Made by a program: the position numbers and the translations under genes
Notes under the pieces: model-generated
Databases searched by the model: none
What the model was told of the DNA's origin: nothing
Seen by the model: only the letters and a program-made list of their open reading frames with translations
Assembly: GCA_018398765.1 (NCBI GenBank)
Contig: JAHBMJ010005761.1
Coordinates: 1-64,000, forward strand
DNA from: Chromera velia
Lineage: Eukaryota; Sar; Chromeraceae
Direction: 5' to 3'
Length of the DNA stretch: 64,000 bases
Part shown: positions 46,644 through 59,674 of the stretch, one piece after another
Numbering within the stretch: the stretch's first letter is position 1
How the letters are laid out: every line of letters starts with the position of its first letter

Positions 46644-47580
46644 TGTGAAGGCAAAAATTGATATTTTTCATGTTTTAATTTTTCACTTTGTTTTCACAGT
46701 CAATTTGAACAGTACAATAACACTGAGAAAGTTGTTTTTCTGTCATGTAATACATTTTGTATTACATTTTCTTTACTGTCAAAACAATCTTTTGTTCTCT
46801 TTATTTTACAGATGTAATGCAACATTTAGGGTGCAATACAGTGTTTATGCAGAGAAAGCGATGGATTCACAAACATAACAACAAAAAACCCCAAGAAGAA
46901 CAAAAGTAATAGAATATAATAAAACATTACAACATTATGTTTTCGTTTAAAACAAAACTATAATAAAAAACAAAAGCTGTGTAGTACTTTTATAGAATAA
47001 TTGTGATCATGTTTTCTATGGTGTAAACGATTTTTTCTAAAAACGAAACATTTTTTACATAATGAAAGTTTTAAAATTTTTATTCACTCTTGACTAATTA
47101 TGAAGCAAATTATAAAAAGCAGTATAAGTCTTCTTGGCAATAATTAGCTTAACTGTTCTTGTTCTACAGTCAGCTAAATGTAGATGATGCACAAAGATTT
47201 TTGTTCAGATTTCTTATTATCGCTCACATTTTTTGTATGTAATATAATTTTCTTCTCTACCTACACCAGCAAGCAACATATATACAAACAAACACGCAAA
47301 AAGAAAGTTGTTTTTGTTTGTAATTTTATAGCTAAACAAATATACCCTCACAGTGTTGGAAGCTTACTCAAAAAAGTAAAACAAATATAGGAAAAAATTT
47401 GGTATCGGAAATGTAACTTAATGACCTCACGTTATAATTTGTTTCTCACTCAATATCGTTGTTAAGAAGCAAAGACAAGGTATATAATCCTGTAGTTTAA
47501 CAACAAAGTTAAATAAAAATTATAAGCTTTAAATACTTTAAGACTTGTCCATTTAATCTGTAAATGTTGATCGTTGCATA
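46644..47580. other. AT-rich intergenic DNA
   Basis: About 940 bp of strongly AT-rich sequence, unlike the GC content of neighbours. No gene or repeat partner is seen. Confidence 0.5.
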
Positions 47581-48217
47581 CCCTAGGCGACAAAATTATT
47601 AAATAAAATTTTTAAGTTTGGCAAAATTTCATTTTTGGGGACGACATTGGATCAAGCTCCCTTCTTTGAAAGTTTTAGAGCCAGTGTAGTTGCTAGTATG
47701 ATACTAGGGCTGTATTGGCTCATCTTTGCCTATATAACTACTATTGAAACCAACATACCCAATTTGAGACCCCTAGGGTCGTTCGCGGTGTATAAAAAAC
47801 ATATTTTCACAAGATTAATAGCAAATAGATATAGAATAGCCTTAATACAATAACAAAATAAAACCATTTTAAATTGTATTGATCAACTGTATTTTCTGAC
47901 TTCCATGCACCCTGTCAGATATTTGCGGAGTGTTAGCTTTCAACATCCTCTGCAGGAAGCGAGAAGATCGAGTGGTTTCGATCCAAAGGGCCTGCATGCG
48001 AATTGTCGAAATCATAGGCAAAGTGCACATTAATCTCGGATGGCCTATGCATGCTAACTCACACAAATGTATGCCAATGCTACAAAAACAAATGCATGGT
48101 AGGCCGCAGACGAAAGCAAAACAGCGGCGCATGGCGCACGCCCGCCCTTCACCATGCGCCAATCGATATAAAATTGCAGCTGCCCTAAGGGCAGCTATAA
48201 AACTCAAATTCTCTCCT

Positions 48218-50824
48218 TCAAAGCCGATTGCGAAGGTGACCAAGACCGGCTGCTAAAAGCAAACCAAAAGTGATGCAACGGATGTCACGCAAAAGAAAAC
48301 CGCACTCCTGCAATTCTTTCCACACACCACATAAAACTGCAACAAACAAAGAATCAGGACATAACGAAAAAAGAAACGCACGCAAAATATGAGAACGCAA
48401 AGTGTTAAGAAGACGATGTGCAGGAACAACTGATCGCGCATGAGCATAGCGAGGAAAGGGAAGAGGAGCTTTCATTCTACCAGCTAGCAAAGAAACACGA
48501 CAGCGATTAGGGTCCTTCGGCAACAAAAACAAGCGGGTACAGCAGTTGCATGGACGAAGCTCGAACTGTAGAAAAGTGTCCAAATTTTGCTCCTCAAGCA
48601 CACATTCAACAGCATAAAAATCCTCCCTGCGAAGACTTGCATATATGTGATCTTTTTCTAAAGCAAAGGGAAGGCGAGCAACCAGGAGCCGATTATCCAT
48701 CCATCTTCGCACCACACGCTTACTGCCTAACAAGGAGCTAATCTCCCAGGCTGTGGCCCAATCACGTTCGACCAAAGCCGCACTTCCATTCGCAAGGGCC
48801 GGTGACAGAGGAGAGCTTTATGCAAACCCCTGCCGCTGCCACACATGACGATTCCCAATAGCCACAAAGCAGGTCGCAAAGCCCAATTTCACAAAATCCA
48901 GAATTTTGTCAAAAGAAAGTGCCCATGCATTCTGGAACCGGCCGTGTGTTGAAAGAAAAGCTGTAGGCCGAGTGTGACCCTTGGGCGTCCACTTTCTCCC
49001 TCCTCTCCCCATGATTGTGGCAGAATGAATCCGAACACCCCCAACAGAAGAAAAAGGCAATACCAAAAAAGAATACCGACGAGATGCGCGAAGCTCATCA
49101 AACACACAAGAAAGTAAATGAAGAACCAATGCTCGGGGAATTGAAGGATAAAAGTTCTTAATGTCCTCGACATGAACGAAGATCTGACTAAAATGCGAAA
49201 CAGATGGTAACATCCTTCCCCGAACAGCAGTAAAATGGGCGCATTCGATATTTCCCGACCCCCTATTAAATTTTTCGATGTCTCGCATAAAAGTAAACGG
49301 TGACAACAAGGTCGCATGTGGACTTAAAGTGGAAAGCAATCCATTCAACAACNAACGGATGTCACGCAAAAGAAAACCGCACTCCTGCAATTCTTTCCAC
49401 ACACCACATAAAACTGCAACAAACAAAGAATCAGGACATAACGAAAAAAGAAACGCACGCAAAATATGAGAACGCAAAGTGTTAAGAAGACGATGTGCAG
49501 GAACAACTGATCGCGCATGAGCATAGCGAGGAAAGGGAAGAGGAGCTTTCATTCTACCAGCTAGCAAAGAAACACGACAGCGATTAGGGTCCTTCGGCAA
49601 CAAAAACAAGCGGGTACAGCAGTTGCATGGACGAAGCTCGAACTGTAGAAAAGTGTCCAAATTTTGCTCCTCAAGCACACATTCAACAGCATAAAAATCC
49701 TCCCTGCGAAGACTTGCATATATGTGATCTTTTTCTAAAGCAAAGGGAAGGCGAGCAACCAGGAGCCGATTATCCATCCATCTTCGCACCACACGCTTAC
49801 TGCCTAACAAGGAGCTAATCTCCCAGGCTGTGGCCCAATCACGTTCGACCAAAGCCGCACTTCCATTCGCAAGGGCCGGTGACAGAGGAGAGCTTTATGC
49901 AAACCCCTGCCGCTGCCACACATGACGATTCCCAATAGCCACAAAGCAGGTCGCAAAGCCCAATTTCACAAAATCCAGAATTTTGTCAAAAGAAAGTGCC
50001 CATGCATTCTGGAACCGGCCGTGTGTTGAAAGAAAAGCTGTAGGCCGAGTGTGACCCTTGGGCGTCCACTTTCTCCCTCCTCTCCCCATGATTGTGGCAG
50101 AATGAATCCGAACACCCCCAACAGAAGAAAAAGGCAATACCAAAAAAGAATACCGACGAGATGCGCGAAGCTCATCAAACACACAAGAAAGTAAATGAAG
50201 AACCAATGCTCGGGGAATTGAAGGATAAAAGTTCTTAATGTCCTCGACATGAACGAAGATCTGACTAAAATGCGAAACAGATGGTAACATCCTTCCCCGA
50301 ACAGCAGTAAAATGGGCGCATTCGATATTTCCCGACCCCCTATTAAATTTTTCGATGTCTCGCATAAAAGTAAACGGTGACAACAAGGTCGCATGTGGAC
50401 TTAAAGTGGAAAGCAATCCATTCAACAACTGACACACAATTAAAAAGGGCTTTCTCTATGCGTGTCTCGCATACGACACCAGTGGGCGCCACTTCAGTTC
50501 AGAGAGCTGTCTAGAGTGCCCATCTCTAAACGATTTTGCTTTCAGCCACACAATCCCTCGCCCAAATACATGACGCCTACAAGACTTTCTTCCCATTTTC
50601 TTCCCTAATTCCCCAATCCCTTTTCCTTTTCCAAAGAGCTTTTCTACTGCTTCTTCTTCCATCAACTGAGTACATAATACATAGTCAAGATTCTTTACGA
50701 ATAAATTCTCCACTGTATTTGCATAAGCCTGAGGACATACAAAGAAAAGGTCCCCTCCTGACCGATCCAGCTGCCCAATGACTAATTTACTGCGCAAGTC
50801 TCTCACCACTGCTCTAGGTAGCAC
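48218..50824 (-). pseudogene. Reverse transcriptase with WMDN in place of YxDD
   Basis: One frame, about 510 codons after removing the duplicated block. Motifs in order: LFFVCPQAYAN, KWRPLVSYARH (template-grip region), VHVEDIKNFYPSIP (motif A, near 50250 and 49170), RQGFA-stop-SSPLSPALANG (motif B, near 48815) and RRWMDNRLLVARL (motif C, near 48700), then ELQECGFLLRDIR at the C-terminal side. D-I-K-N-F-Y-P-S-I-P resembles Penelope-like and related reverse transcriptases rather than LINEs. Two in-frame stops (TAG near 50445, TAA near 48820) interrupt an otherwise open frame. Confidence 0.7.
48277..50429. repeat. Exact 1,076-bp direct duplication around a single N
   Basis: Bases 48277-49352 reappear, apparently without change, as 49354-50429. 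A lone N stands at 49353 between them. The second copy continues naturally at its right and the first at its left. Confidence 0.85.
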
Positions 50825-50999
50825 AGAGCAGAACCTCCAGGCCTGAGCTATAAAGAATCAAGAATTGCTAAGGCAGTACGTTAATTCTTTCTTCCATTCA
50901 TGTTTCCCTTCAAAACAATTTGATTAAAAGTATTGTTTTTTTCTTTGCTCTATCTCTTTGATTTTTTTTTATCACTTGAAGTTTATTCAATATTTTTGT

Positions 51000-51034
51000 T
51001 AGGGCGGAACATATCAATCAATCAATCAATCAAT
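51000..51034 (+). mobile_element. Minimal LINE 3' end with (ATCA)n tail
   Basis: tagggcggaacatatcaatcaatc interrupts the sequence ttttgtcgtctaggg as seen in copy 1 at 46630-46643. It resembles the very end of LINE B (ctagggtttggcatcaatcaatc on its coding strand), so it is a LINE insertion truncated to about 35 bp. Confidence 0.55.
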
Positions 51035-51359
51035 GTCGTCTAGGGTAGTAAATCGTAAAAAAAAATTAAAAAATAAAGTTGAATCCAAATTTGAACCAAC
51101 TTTTAATATGCTGCATTCTTATATGCGATATACTCCCATACAAAAAGATAAGTCACGTTATCCTTGCTTGTTTGTTTAAAGACGAAAATGAAGTTTTACA
51201 GTCTAGTTTACAGTGACACAATTCAACAAAGCGGAATACAAGGTGGAAATTTATGAAAAAAAAAATAAAAAACTGGAAGGAAACTCTTATTGTAGATCTT
51301 CTCATTGTATACATATCACAAAACACGCAAGTTATCACATATAACAGTAAGTTGCACTC

Positions 51360-54300
51360 TCAGCCGAAGTCAAGGGGCACGCATCCGTCCCAGTAAAATG
51401 CCGGGATAATGCGGTCCCCAAAGAACTCCACAGCAAGATGGCCAAAAGTGCTGCAGCAAATAAAAGAAGAAAAACAGTGAATGAAGCGAGCTTTGCTGTC
51501 AGCAACATGCACCGTTGAAAACCCAAGTCATGTCAGGAATTTCGTTTGAGAACGGAAAAGGAAACGGACGAAGTCTCGGCTCTGTTCGCTTGGTCTTGGT
51601 CTTCCGAAATCAAGGACAAGAGAAGGCACAAACAAGGTGCACGTTCACTATAGGCTTGAAATCCGAGAAATCATTTTAAGGGAGCGGGACAGAGCTGAGT
51701 GAAAGAAGACGCAAACGCAGCGGCAAAAAAAATATTGCTGAAAGATGACTGAAATGAACCGTTTAAAGGGAGCAAATCAAGAGAGAGTACAGTCGATTGG
51801 ATATCTCAGTCTTTATCGACTGAACCAATTGAATTAATCCATGGAGCGCCGCAACCGAGTGACTGCAGTAGAAGGTCCACTTTTCTTTATTCACAAAAAC
51901 CATGCACCCCTCTCTCCACCCACCCAGCCACTCACTCTCTCACGGACCTACCTATCAGAGAGTACTGCAGCTGTTGCCATGCTGATGAGCCTCTGTTGAA
52001 TGAACGTATCGGCTGCCCCCCTCACAGCGATGGAGGGAGGGGATTTGTCCACGTGTGCAGCCGGGCCTGAGGGTGTGACTCGGACCAATTTGCCTTCCTC
52101 CCTCAGCCGCGAGACAAGGATCTTGGGGTTGGATTCTTCCCGATCTCTCCGTTCTCTCATGATGCTCTCAGACGACTCCGGTTTTCCAAGCTCCTCTTCG
52201 GCTTCCAGAGGCTCAGCCTCCCACTCCCAAACAGAGTCCGTGTCTGAGAAGAGAACCCACGGGACCGAGGGGGGCAGACGGAGAGAGGCCTCAGCAGTCC
52301 CCGCACACCTGCATGCATGCACGATCAGTCCGTTGCATTTACGGTTGACACGAGAATGATAAGCGCAAGGGACGAAAATTCAGAAAAGAGAATAAGGGAG
52401 AGACGAAGCCCAAAGAATGGATTGGGGTTGCTGATTTCAGGCGTTCAGACGTCCAAGGGGGAGTTGGTAGGGATGCGAAAGAGAAGCGAAAACGGTTGAA
52501 CAGACTGATGGGTAGATAAAAAGGCAGATTCATTTGATCCTTTGATAAACGCTTTTATTTTTCTTTCACAAAACCACATAGCCAATCCAGCACAGGGAGA
52601 AAGAGAAAGTGAAAAACGACTTTCCGCACATTCGCCTTCACATTCACCAGCTCACTTATATTCGAGAAGCTGACAATTGCACACGATCAAACACGACAGA
52701 CTCATGTATGATTTGAAATTTCATTGTCTTGTCGACACTCCCTCCCCACCCCCCTCTGACCGAAAGAAGGAAGGAAGTCGAAGGATCCCATGCCGAGGTG
52801 GATCCTCCCACCCTCCCTTCGAATTCGAACCGCCTGACCGAAAGTGCAAAGCAACAAACGGTGGGGGTCTCCCTGTGGTTCGAATTCTTTCTACACACTC
52901 GTCTTCCTCTTCCTCTGTCTGCTCGCTTTCCGCCGCTCCCCAAAACGACAAACTCTCCTTCTCCGTGACGAACGACTTTCTCCTTCTCTTCCTACCGTCA
53001 ATGAAGGCTCTGCAGAGAACCCCTGCCGCCACTGCGTCCAGACTATCAGTTGGCCGAAAGAAAGAACGAAACAGGCGACGCGCAACGTAGGGCTCAAGCC
53101 CCAGGCCGACCTCACGGGCCCGTGCTCTGCAAGCAGCCAAAAAAAACCAACAAAAAGAGAAAATTCAGGAAGGAACCTCATGTAAAAATAAACAAAACAA
53201 CATGTACCAGATCCAGGCCCTGGACATCCATCCAGCCCTGCTCACCGTCCGTCAGCACGTCCCCATCACAGCTTCCGGTCACGACGCCGACAAGAATGAA
53301 ATCGGTCCGGATCTTCACCATACACAAAAACAAAAAAACGGCCCCTCCCACAAACCACAAAATCAGTAAATGTTTCAATCGTGCACATAGATCTGTGTAC
53401 AAACGTAAAAGAATCGTCACAATGAAGTAAAGGCTCTCGACAGACCGCCATCAGAGAGAGACTTTTGATGCACACAGACTTTGTCTTCCTGTCATTTGTA
53501 TTTCAGAATGAAAATTTCAAACAAATCTTTTGGTGACTGACCCCATCAGCCCTCTGTCTCCTGCTATCAGGTGGACAGCTCTGAGGTTTGCACTGATTGA
53601 CAGAGGCACTTCCGACAGGGACCAAATAGATTGATCGTCTCCTTCTCCCTGTCCTTCGATCAGAGACGTTGTCTCCCTCTCTTTGCTCCTGCCATTTTCT
53701 GCGCGCTTCCTTTCCCTCAACAAGGCTTCCGTAACAGTCACAGCCCTCTCCGGGGCGTCCAACATCCACACGCTCCTTACGTCCCCCCACAGATCGCTAC
53801 AGGGAAACCTCCACTCCCCCTCAGATTTGTTCTCTCCCCGTCCCGCAGACATACGAGGAGGAGGACGTAGAAAGAGTTGAAGAGGAAGCGGATAAATTGA
53901 ACACGCACGGAAAGGACGCCGGACAAGCAGAGCTGTCAGGAGCACAAACAAGAGCCCGTTCATTCTGTCACCAGAACCGCCGCACGTGAAACGACGAGTG
54001 CAAAGATACGTTAAGGGGGTGTGACCAAGAACGTCTTCATCCTCGTCTTCTTCAGGCAAATTCTCCCTGTAATCCACTCCCTCTCTCCCATTTTTTGCAA
54101 AATCAACTTGACGGTCGGACATCTCTCTCAGAGCTTCTTCAAACCTTCTTACTGCGGCCCCGGAGTCAATCCTCTCCTCCCATTCCCACAAATCCACTGC
54201 GGTCGCATTGCGCCACACGCCGTCCAACGCTCCTTTCTTCTCCCCTCCCCCCCGCCTGTAGACGAGTTTCCTGTTGACCTCTCTTTCCGCATCAGAATGA

Positions 54301-57300
54301 GAAGTGCCACGAGGTTCATGTGTCGACACGGGGGGATCGGAAGGGGACGCGGGGGTCCCTCTCAGGAGAATGTCAGGCAGGAGCTTTGGGAGCTCCGTGA
54401 AGATGGACGCCAACACGGTCGGGCAGTTGAGAGGCGGACAGCGAATAGGAAGGGAGATGGCAAAGCGCTGCACAGACACACACCCCGAAAAAGCAGACAG
54501 AGAGCATATGTGTCTCTCTCTTTTTCTCTCTGACAGATGAACAAAGAGATAGACAGGCAGGAAAAGGAAAACAAAAGCAAATATGCCAATTGAGTCGATC
54601 TCTCTCGCTACAATTGCCTACGCCCGCCCACACACCCACACACGCAGAAACGCAGATACAAGAAGAGAGAGGGATTTTCGAGCAGAGAGACATCGAGAGA
54701 GAGAGAGAACAGCAGACTGCTACCAGGAACAAAAACTGGTGGGTACGGAATAGACAGAAAAGAGAGAGAAAAGCAGTGCCTGTTTCACCATAGACCGACG
54801 GAGAAAATTTGCTGCGCTTGCTTTCCTCCACATCTTCTTGTTCCAATCAGTAGAACGCACCAACTCGAACGAACTGACCGGACCCTCCTGACGGTTACAT
54901 CCCGTCCCCTGAGGCCTCTCCACAACCTCCTCAAAAGAAGAAAAAGACGAACTCTCAGCAGCAGGGGCCTCCTTTCTGCATGAGACAAATCTCTTCACAA
55001 GTCTCGTCAAGTCGACGCCTGAATGGAACAGACGCAAAGACTCTGACCAGTCCTCTTTCTCTCCCTCTGCCGAGGAAGAAGCGGAGGAGGGTCTGGCTTC
55101 CGCTTCTTTTCCCTGGACAGGCAGATCGTGGAAATCGGGAGAGAGTGCGTTTCGTCTCATCAAAAGAGCGAGGCTGTTACCGCGTCTCTCAATGCGCTCA
55201 CGTCGGAGTCTTTTCTCCTTTTCAATGAAACTTTCTTCCTTGGCTTCTTTCTCTGGCGTCGTCCCCCTCCCCCTGCCACTCTGACCCATCACACCGGAAT
55301 CGTGACAGAAGGGCGACCGGACTGGCCCACTGCACAAACCCACTGCAGTAGACAAAGGGAACATCGGAATGCCCTCATCCTGTGCGACTGCATTTCTGCT
55401 CCCCTCCCCCTGAGCCGCCTCATCTGATCCCCCTTCAGGTACCAGACCCAGAGAACGTCCAACCGCCCTGGAGAGCTTGGGAAGGACGGAAGAAGAAATA
55501 TCCGCCTTTGTCCCTCTCTTTTCGGAAACTAAAACTGCCACACCCTGCATATGTAGATGAGGGAAAAACATCGATGCACGCGTCTTGCATTCAGCAACAC
55601 GATTTACTTCCTTCCGTTCCAGCAACAAACGGACTCATCCTTGCCGAACGATGAAAAAAAAAGAGACCCGCAACGGGGGGGGCACCGTTTCCAAAGGATC
55701 CGATTCTCTGCTCTTCAGGCGGCTGTCCAACTCCCCCCCCCCTTCTCAACTTCTTCTTCCTATAATGGACCCACCACTGAATTCTCGAGTGCTGCAACGA
55801 TCCCTTCGGCAAGCGCTTCAACGGCACCGTCGTCAGGAAGACCTCCCGGGATCAGCTCTGCTTGACGTTTGTTGTTTTGTATCAATGAATCCATCCATGC
55901 ATTGATCAATTTGGACAGAGAAAAAAGGAACATACTTGCCACACGATGCTTGTAATGTGTGTGCTTGTGAGTGCAAGACATGCTCTTGACTTCCAATAAC
56001 AACAAACGACGTGCACAGCCAAAGCAAAACTATCGGTTGATCTCCTCGTCACATGTTCAGGAGGCCAAAGTCACAGTGGACCCTTCACCCACAAGGTGGC
56101 CGCACGCCTTTCACTTCAATCTTCGGCTGTCAACCAATGTCTTTCAAATAAAAAGCGCAGACAAGCGGACCCACATTGGTTGAGAATTCGTGGAAACGTG
56201 CAAAAAGTGCGGGGGCAAGACAAAATTTCGGATCGGAAAAACTGAGGAATGCAAACGTGAGATCGGCACATCAGGAAGACGAAAAGATTTGACAATCTAA
56301 TCTCTTTGCGCCTCTGCCCCCATTTTTCCTTCCACGTCATTGTTTGCATGTCCATGTCGATTGACATGCATGCGCTCTCTCTCGCATTTTTCTATCAGAC
56401 TGCCACTGCCTCTGTTGGCTCTGCAACTTACCGAGGGAAACGAAGAGATCGAATTTTCCTGTCAAAACAGGGGCCTCCAGATATCTTCCCTCTGCCTCCG
56501 CCTCCCCATCCCCGTCAACTCCCCACCCTGACTCGACCGTCTTGTTATCAGCGTCCCTTCTCTTCTTCTTCTTCTTCTTCTCCGCTTCGGCACTCAAAGT
56601 TTCCGTCGGCCCCGTCTCCAATTTCTTCTGATGGAACGTCCCTTGATCACCGAACCGCGAGACAGGAGAAGTCGAAGAGGAGGAGTCAGAAAAGAAAAAC
56701 GGTCTCAGGATGAGTGCCTCTCCCCCCGTGTCCGTTTCTCTCCCGATTTCAAACGCAAATTCTGATCGAAGGGGGAAAGAACAGAGAGGCAGAGAAGCGG
56801 TGGTACATGGGAAAAGACAGAGAGAGCGGGAGCAGATGGAATGGGAGGCATGGGAGGGAGAGAATGAATGAGAAGAAAACTTTGATCTGTACGCGATGAT
56901 ACCGGGAGGGCATTCGGGGGAGCACACCGGACAGAGACAGTGCGGTGGTCTGAAACTTGAAGACTCACTCGTTTTGCTGCATGTCTTTCTCTGTTTTTTT
57001 CTCTTTTGTTCCTGTTTCTTTCTTACTTGCTTTCTTGCTTACTTCCTCACCTAGTTGCCTTTTTTCTCTCTGTAAACCTCTCTACCCTTCACCGCCCACC
57101 TTTTTCTCCTTCCCCCCTTGCCTTTTTCCTATTTCCCGTTGTCGTCTCACGACCCTTTTCATTCAATTACCGAACTTCGTTCGTTCCCGTCTTCCCCCCC
57201 CACCCGCCTGCCAGATGGACGCAGCACTTGCCAGATCGTACACAGATCGCACCTGCGTGCCTCTTCTTCTGTCCCAGGTTTTCTGACTCTCTGCCGCCCT

Positions 57301-58734
57301 CATGATAATGACTTGATCTTTTCTTTCCTTGGCCCCCATCGTCTCTGTGGATGCATTCTTCTTTTCCCTTTCTTTCTTTCCTTCCTTCCTTCCTTCCTTC
57401 TTTCCTTTCTTCCTTCCTTCCTTCCTTTCTTCCTTCCTTCCTTCGTTTGGTCGATTGCTTTCTCCTTTCTCCTCTCGCCTGGCAGACCTCTACTGCCTTG
57501 CTGCCTTCTTCCCAGGCTGAGTGACTGACTGACTGATTTGCTCCACAGCGGCCGCTGCTTCGAAGAGAGGCTGCATGAAGGCGTTGTGAAGACGACCGAC
57601 AGACTGGAGATGCACGCTGACTCTGTCAGTCAGTAACGGGTCCGTGGTGGGAATTCCCCGAAAGCTCTGCTTCCCGTAGACAAACACAACGGGCAGGGCA
57701 AACTGCGATGCCGTCCTCAGGGACGCCCCAGAATCGGCAGAAAGACCTTTTCCAACCCTCCCCCCCACAATTTTCTCTTCAACCCAGGGTTCGATCAATT
57801 TAGTGGGTAGAGGAGCTTCACACGCGCCTGCTCTATATGTCTCCTCCCTTTCGTCTTTTTCTGTCGCAATTCGCAAATCGCATTCACGTGCTCTCTCTAG
57901 GAGAGACCGAAGTGAGGCCATGAATCCGGCACCGAGGTCAAGGACAGGCTGCAGAAGAAAGACCACCTTGTCGACAATCTTCCTTTTTGCGTCTGTAAGA
58001 AAATCAACCGACCTAGGTTGCTCTTCACACACTTCCTCACCCCTCGCCCTTTCGCCCGGCGCTTGTCGTGCCGTGAGATTAGATTCCACACACAAACCGC
58101 TGGCTGAAGGGTCACGAAGCTGCGAGGCACAGGTCAGGGTGCTGTTGCACGTTGTCTTCACTGCCTTTGAGTCCGTGTGTTTCCAGGTCGGCAGGCACTG
58201 ATCGAACAGTGCAAGGGGGGTGCAGGAGTCAGTTTCCGTTTCCTTCAGAGTGAAGGGGAGTGACGTCATGGAGATACAGGAGACAAAGGCGCAAACCTCG
58301 ACCAAAAGTCTTTGGTGTGTCTGCAGATTCTGCATTGAATTTTCCCACAAACGATGACCTGCCAGGAGCACCTTTTGCCACTCCGCGTGCCTCCCCATGC
58401 CTCCCACATGGTTCGTTTCTGATGCAAGCAGGCCTCCAAACCAATCCCGTCCCTCTAGGATCACATTGACCACTGTAGCCAGCAAGTCAGTCGACACGAT
58501 TCCCGTATCTCTCTCCGACTTTCCACACTTCTCCACCATACGAGTTGCCACCTCCGCGCCTGACCACTGCAATCGTTCCATCTGCTCAAGATGACGGCTG
58601 CAACACGCAGCGCTGGACCCTGTATCCCCTTTGGCTGCCTTCATGGCAGGGAATCGGCTCTGAAAGAGCGAGACGGAACAAAGAAGAAAGCAGAGAAAAC
58701 TAGAGCGGCCCATCTGGACCCGTCTACGTTGCAT
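51360..58734 (-). CDS. Fucosyltransferase-like GT-B glycosyltransferase, multi-exon
   Basis: Predicted Golgi glycosyltransferase. Exons with matching phases: 58734-57534, 56761-56432, (unresolved part, coding-like near 55990-55760), an exon ending at 54789 with open frame from about 55625, 54467-53542, 53126-52812, 52308-51952 and 51450-51360. The N-terminus MQRRRVQMGRSSFLCFLLCS is a basic-then-hydrophobic signal anchor. Catalytic-part motifs follow the fucosyltransferase pattern: CGGSGDRMNGLLFVLLTALL with RRPF, then FVALHFRSGG (H-x-R), WVLFSDTDSV (S-D), and SDSTFGHLAVEF near the C-terminus. The long N-terminal region (over 500 residues) is unrecognised and partly low complexity. I infer a GDP-sugar donor from the motif set; the CAZy family cannot be fixed by eye. 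Confidence 0.6.
57361..57445 (-). repeat. (CCTT)n pyrimidine tract in intron
   Basis: Tetranucleotide CTTT/CCTT run on the + strand, inside the inferred intron 57533-56762 of the minus-strand gene. Confidence 0.8.
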
Positions 58735-59674
58735 CAAGAGCACTGCAGGGTCTGCCCTCCAATTGAATTGAAGAATCAATCAATGGATACGAGCGGGCAT
58801 TGTCCGTTTTCTTTCACTCATCTTCTGACATCTGTACTTCTGCCAGCACTCTGGTTGTTTGTCTGATGCTATCGTTCCTCTGTGTGTCTGCATGAACTTG
58901 ACATCCAAGGGAGTTCAAGATAGTTAAAGGATTCTCAACCGGAGAACGTCAATTATATCCAATGATCGAGGAGACGGCGAATGACATCGAATGACGGCGA
59001 GACGATGGCGAGCTAGACCCGCGGCTTTAATTGCATGGGATCTGCATGCGCGTCCAAGCCATGCATGCATGTCCGATCCCGCGTCCATACCCGTCTTTTT
59101 GGTAACACATGGTAACACTGACTCTACAGCTACAGTGACTCGGACCACAACGTCAGACGGATCGCCGGGATCGTTGTCAGAATGCTCCTATGACACTGAG
59201 CCGGCACTGAAAAGCTCTCACTGATTGCTCATGCGTGTAAAGATCATCTGAAATGCTGACCGAAAGTGCGCAACAGTACATGAGTGAGTTATGACCACTC
59301 CGTCTCTCCCCAGTCGTCACGTACAAGAAGTTTTTGCTTTCGACCCTGTTCGTGCTTGACCTCAGATTGTCTGCCCCTCAGCTGTCACTCCTCTGTCGGA
59401 TTGATGGATTAAGTCAGATATTCTGGCGCATAGTTTCGGGGTTTAGTTTCAAGATACGTTTTTGTTCACCCACGTCAGGGCATACTACTTCTTGCTTTGC
59501 TTGGTTGGTTAGTTGGCTCGTTGGTTGGTTGGTTCGTTGGGACGCGTCGTCCCTCATCAGCTGTTTTCCTCAAAGTGAATCAATCGGACGTCCACGAGTG
59601 CGCGCACACAAAAGCAGTCCGCGCTCGTTGTCACAATGAGGTCTCCATGATGCCACGAGAGTGAAGAAGGAAGG
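58735..59674. promoter_or_regulatory. Shared upstream region of two divergent genes
   Basis: 940 bp between the start codons of two genes transcribed away from each other. It contains repeated gacggcga/gatggcga words near 58970-59010 and (ttggttgg)n near 59497-59535. No TATA box is obvious. A bidirectional promoter is inferred from geometry only. Confidence 0.4.

Larger units (their letters stand above)
47874..50911 (-). mobile_element. Non-LINE reverse transcriptase element (Penelope-like or related)
   Basis: The insertion is defined by comparison with 46257-46643, where its flanks are contiguous. It codes on the minus strand for one reverse transcriptase and shows no APE endonuclease, LTRs or Gag. 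About 1,077 bp of its length is an apparent assembly duplication (49353-50429 against 48277-49352), so the true length is near 1.96 kb. No GIY-YIG endonuclease was found, which leaves the class open. Confidence 0.6.
47581..51045 (+). mobile_element. AT-rich terminal-inverted-repeat element, copy 2, twice interrupted
   Basis: Starts ccctaggcgacaaaa and ends gtcgtctaggg, flanked by TA at 47579-47580 and 51046-51047. The sequence follows copy 1 to about 47873, is interrupted by a reverse transcriptase element, resumes at about 50912, is interrupted again by a 35-bp LINE tail (about 51000-51034), and then ends. A TA duplication would fit the Tc1/mariner type, but this rests on two bases. Confidence 0.6.

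Noticed and set aside
48818-49852. 344-codon reverse transcriptase-like frame across the N at 49353
   Set aside because: It joins two copies of an exactly duplicated block through the N, so the order of its two halves is an assembly artefact.
47581-51045. piggyBac-type element
   Set aside because: The end starts CCCTAG as in piggyBac, but the flanks are TA rather than TTAA.
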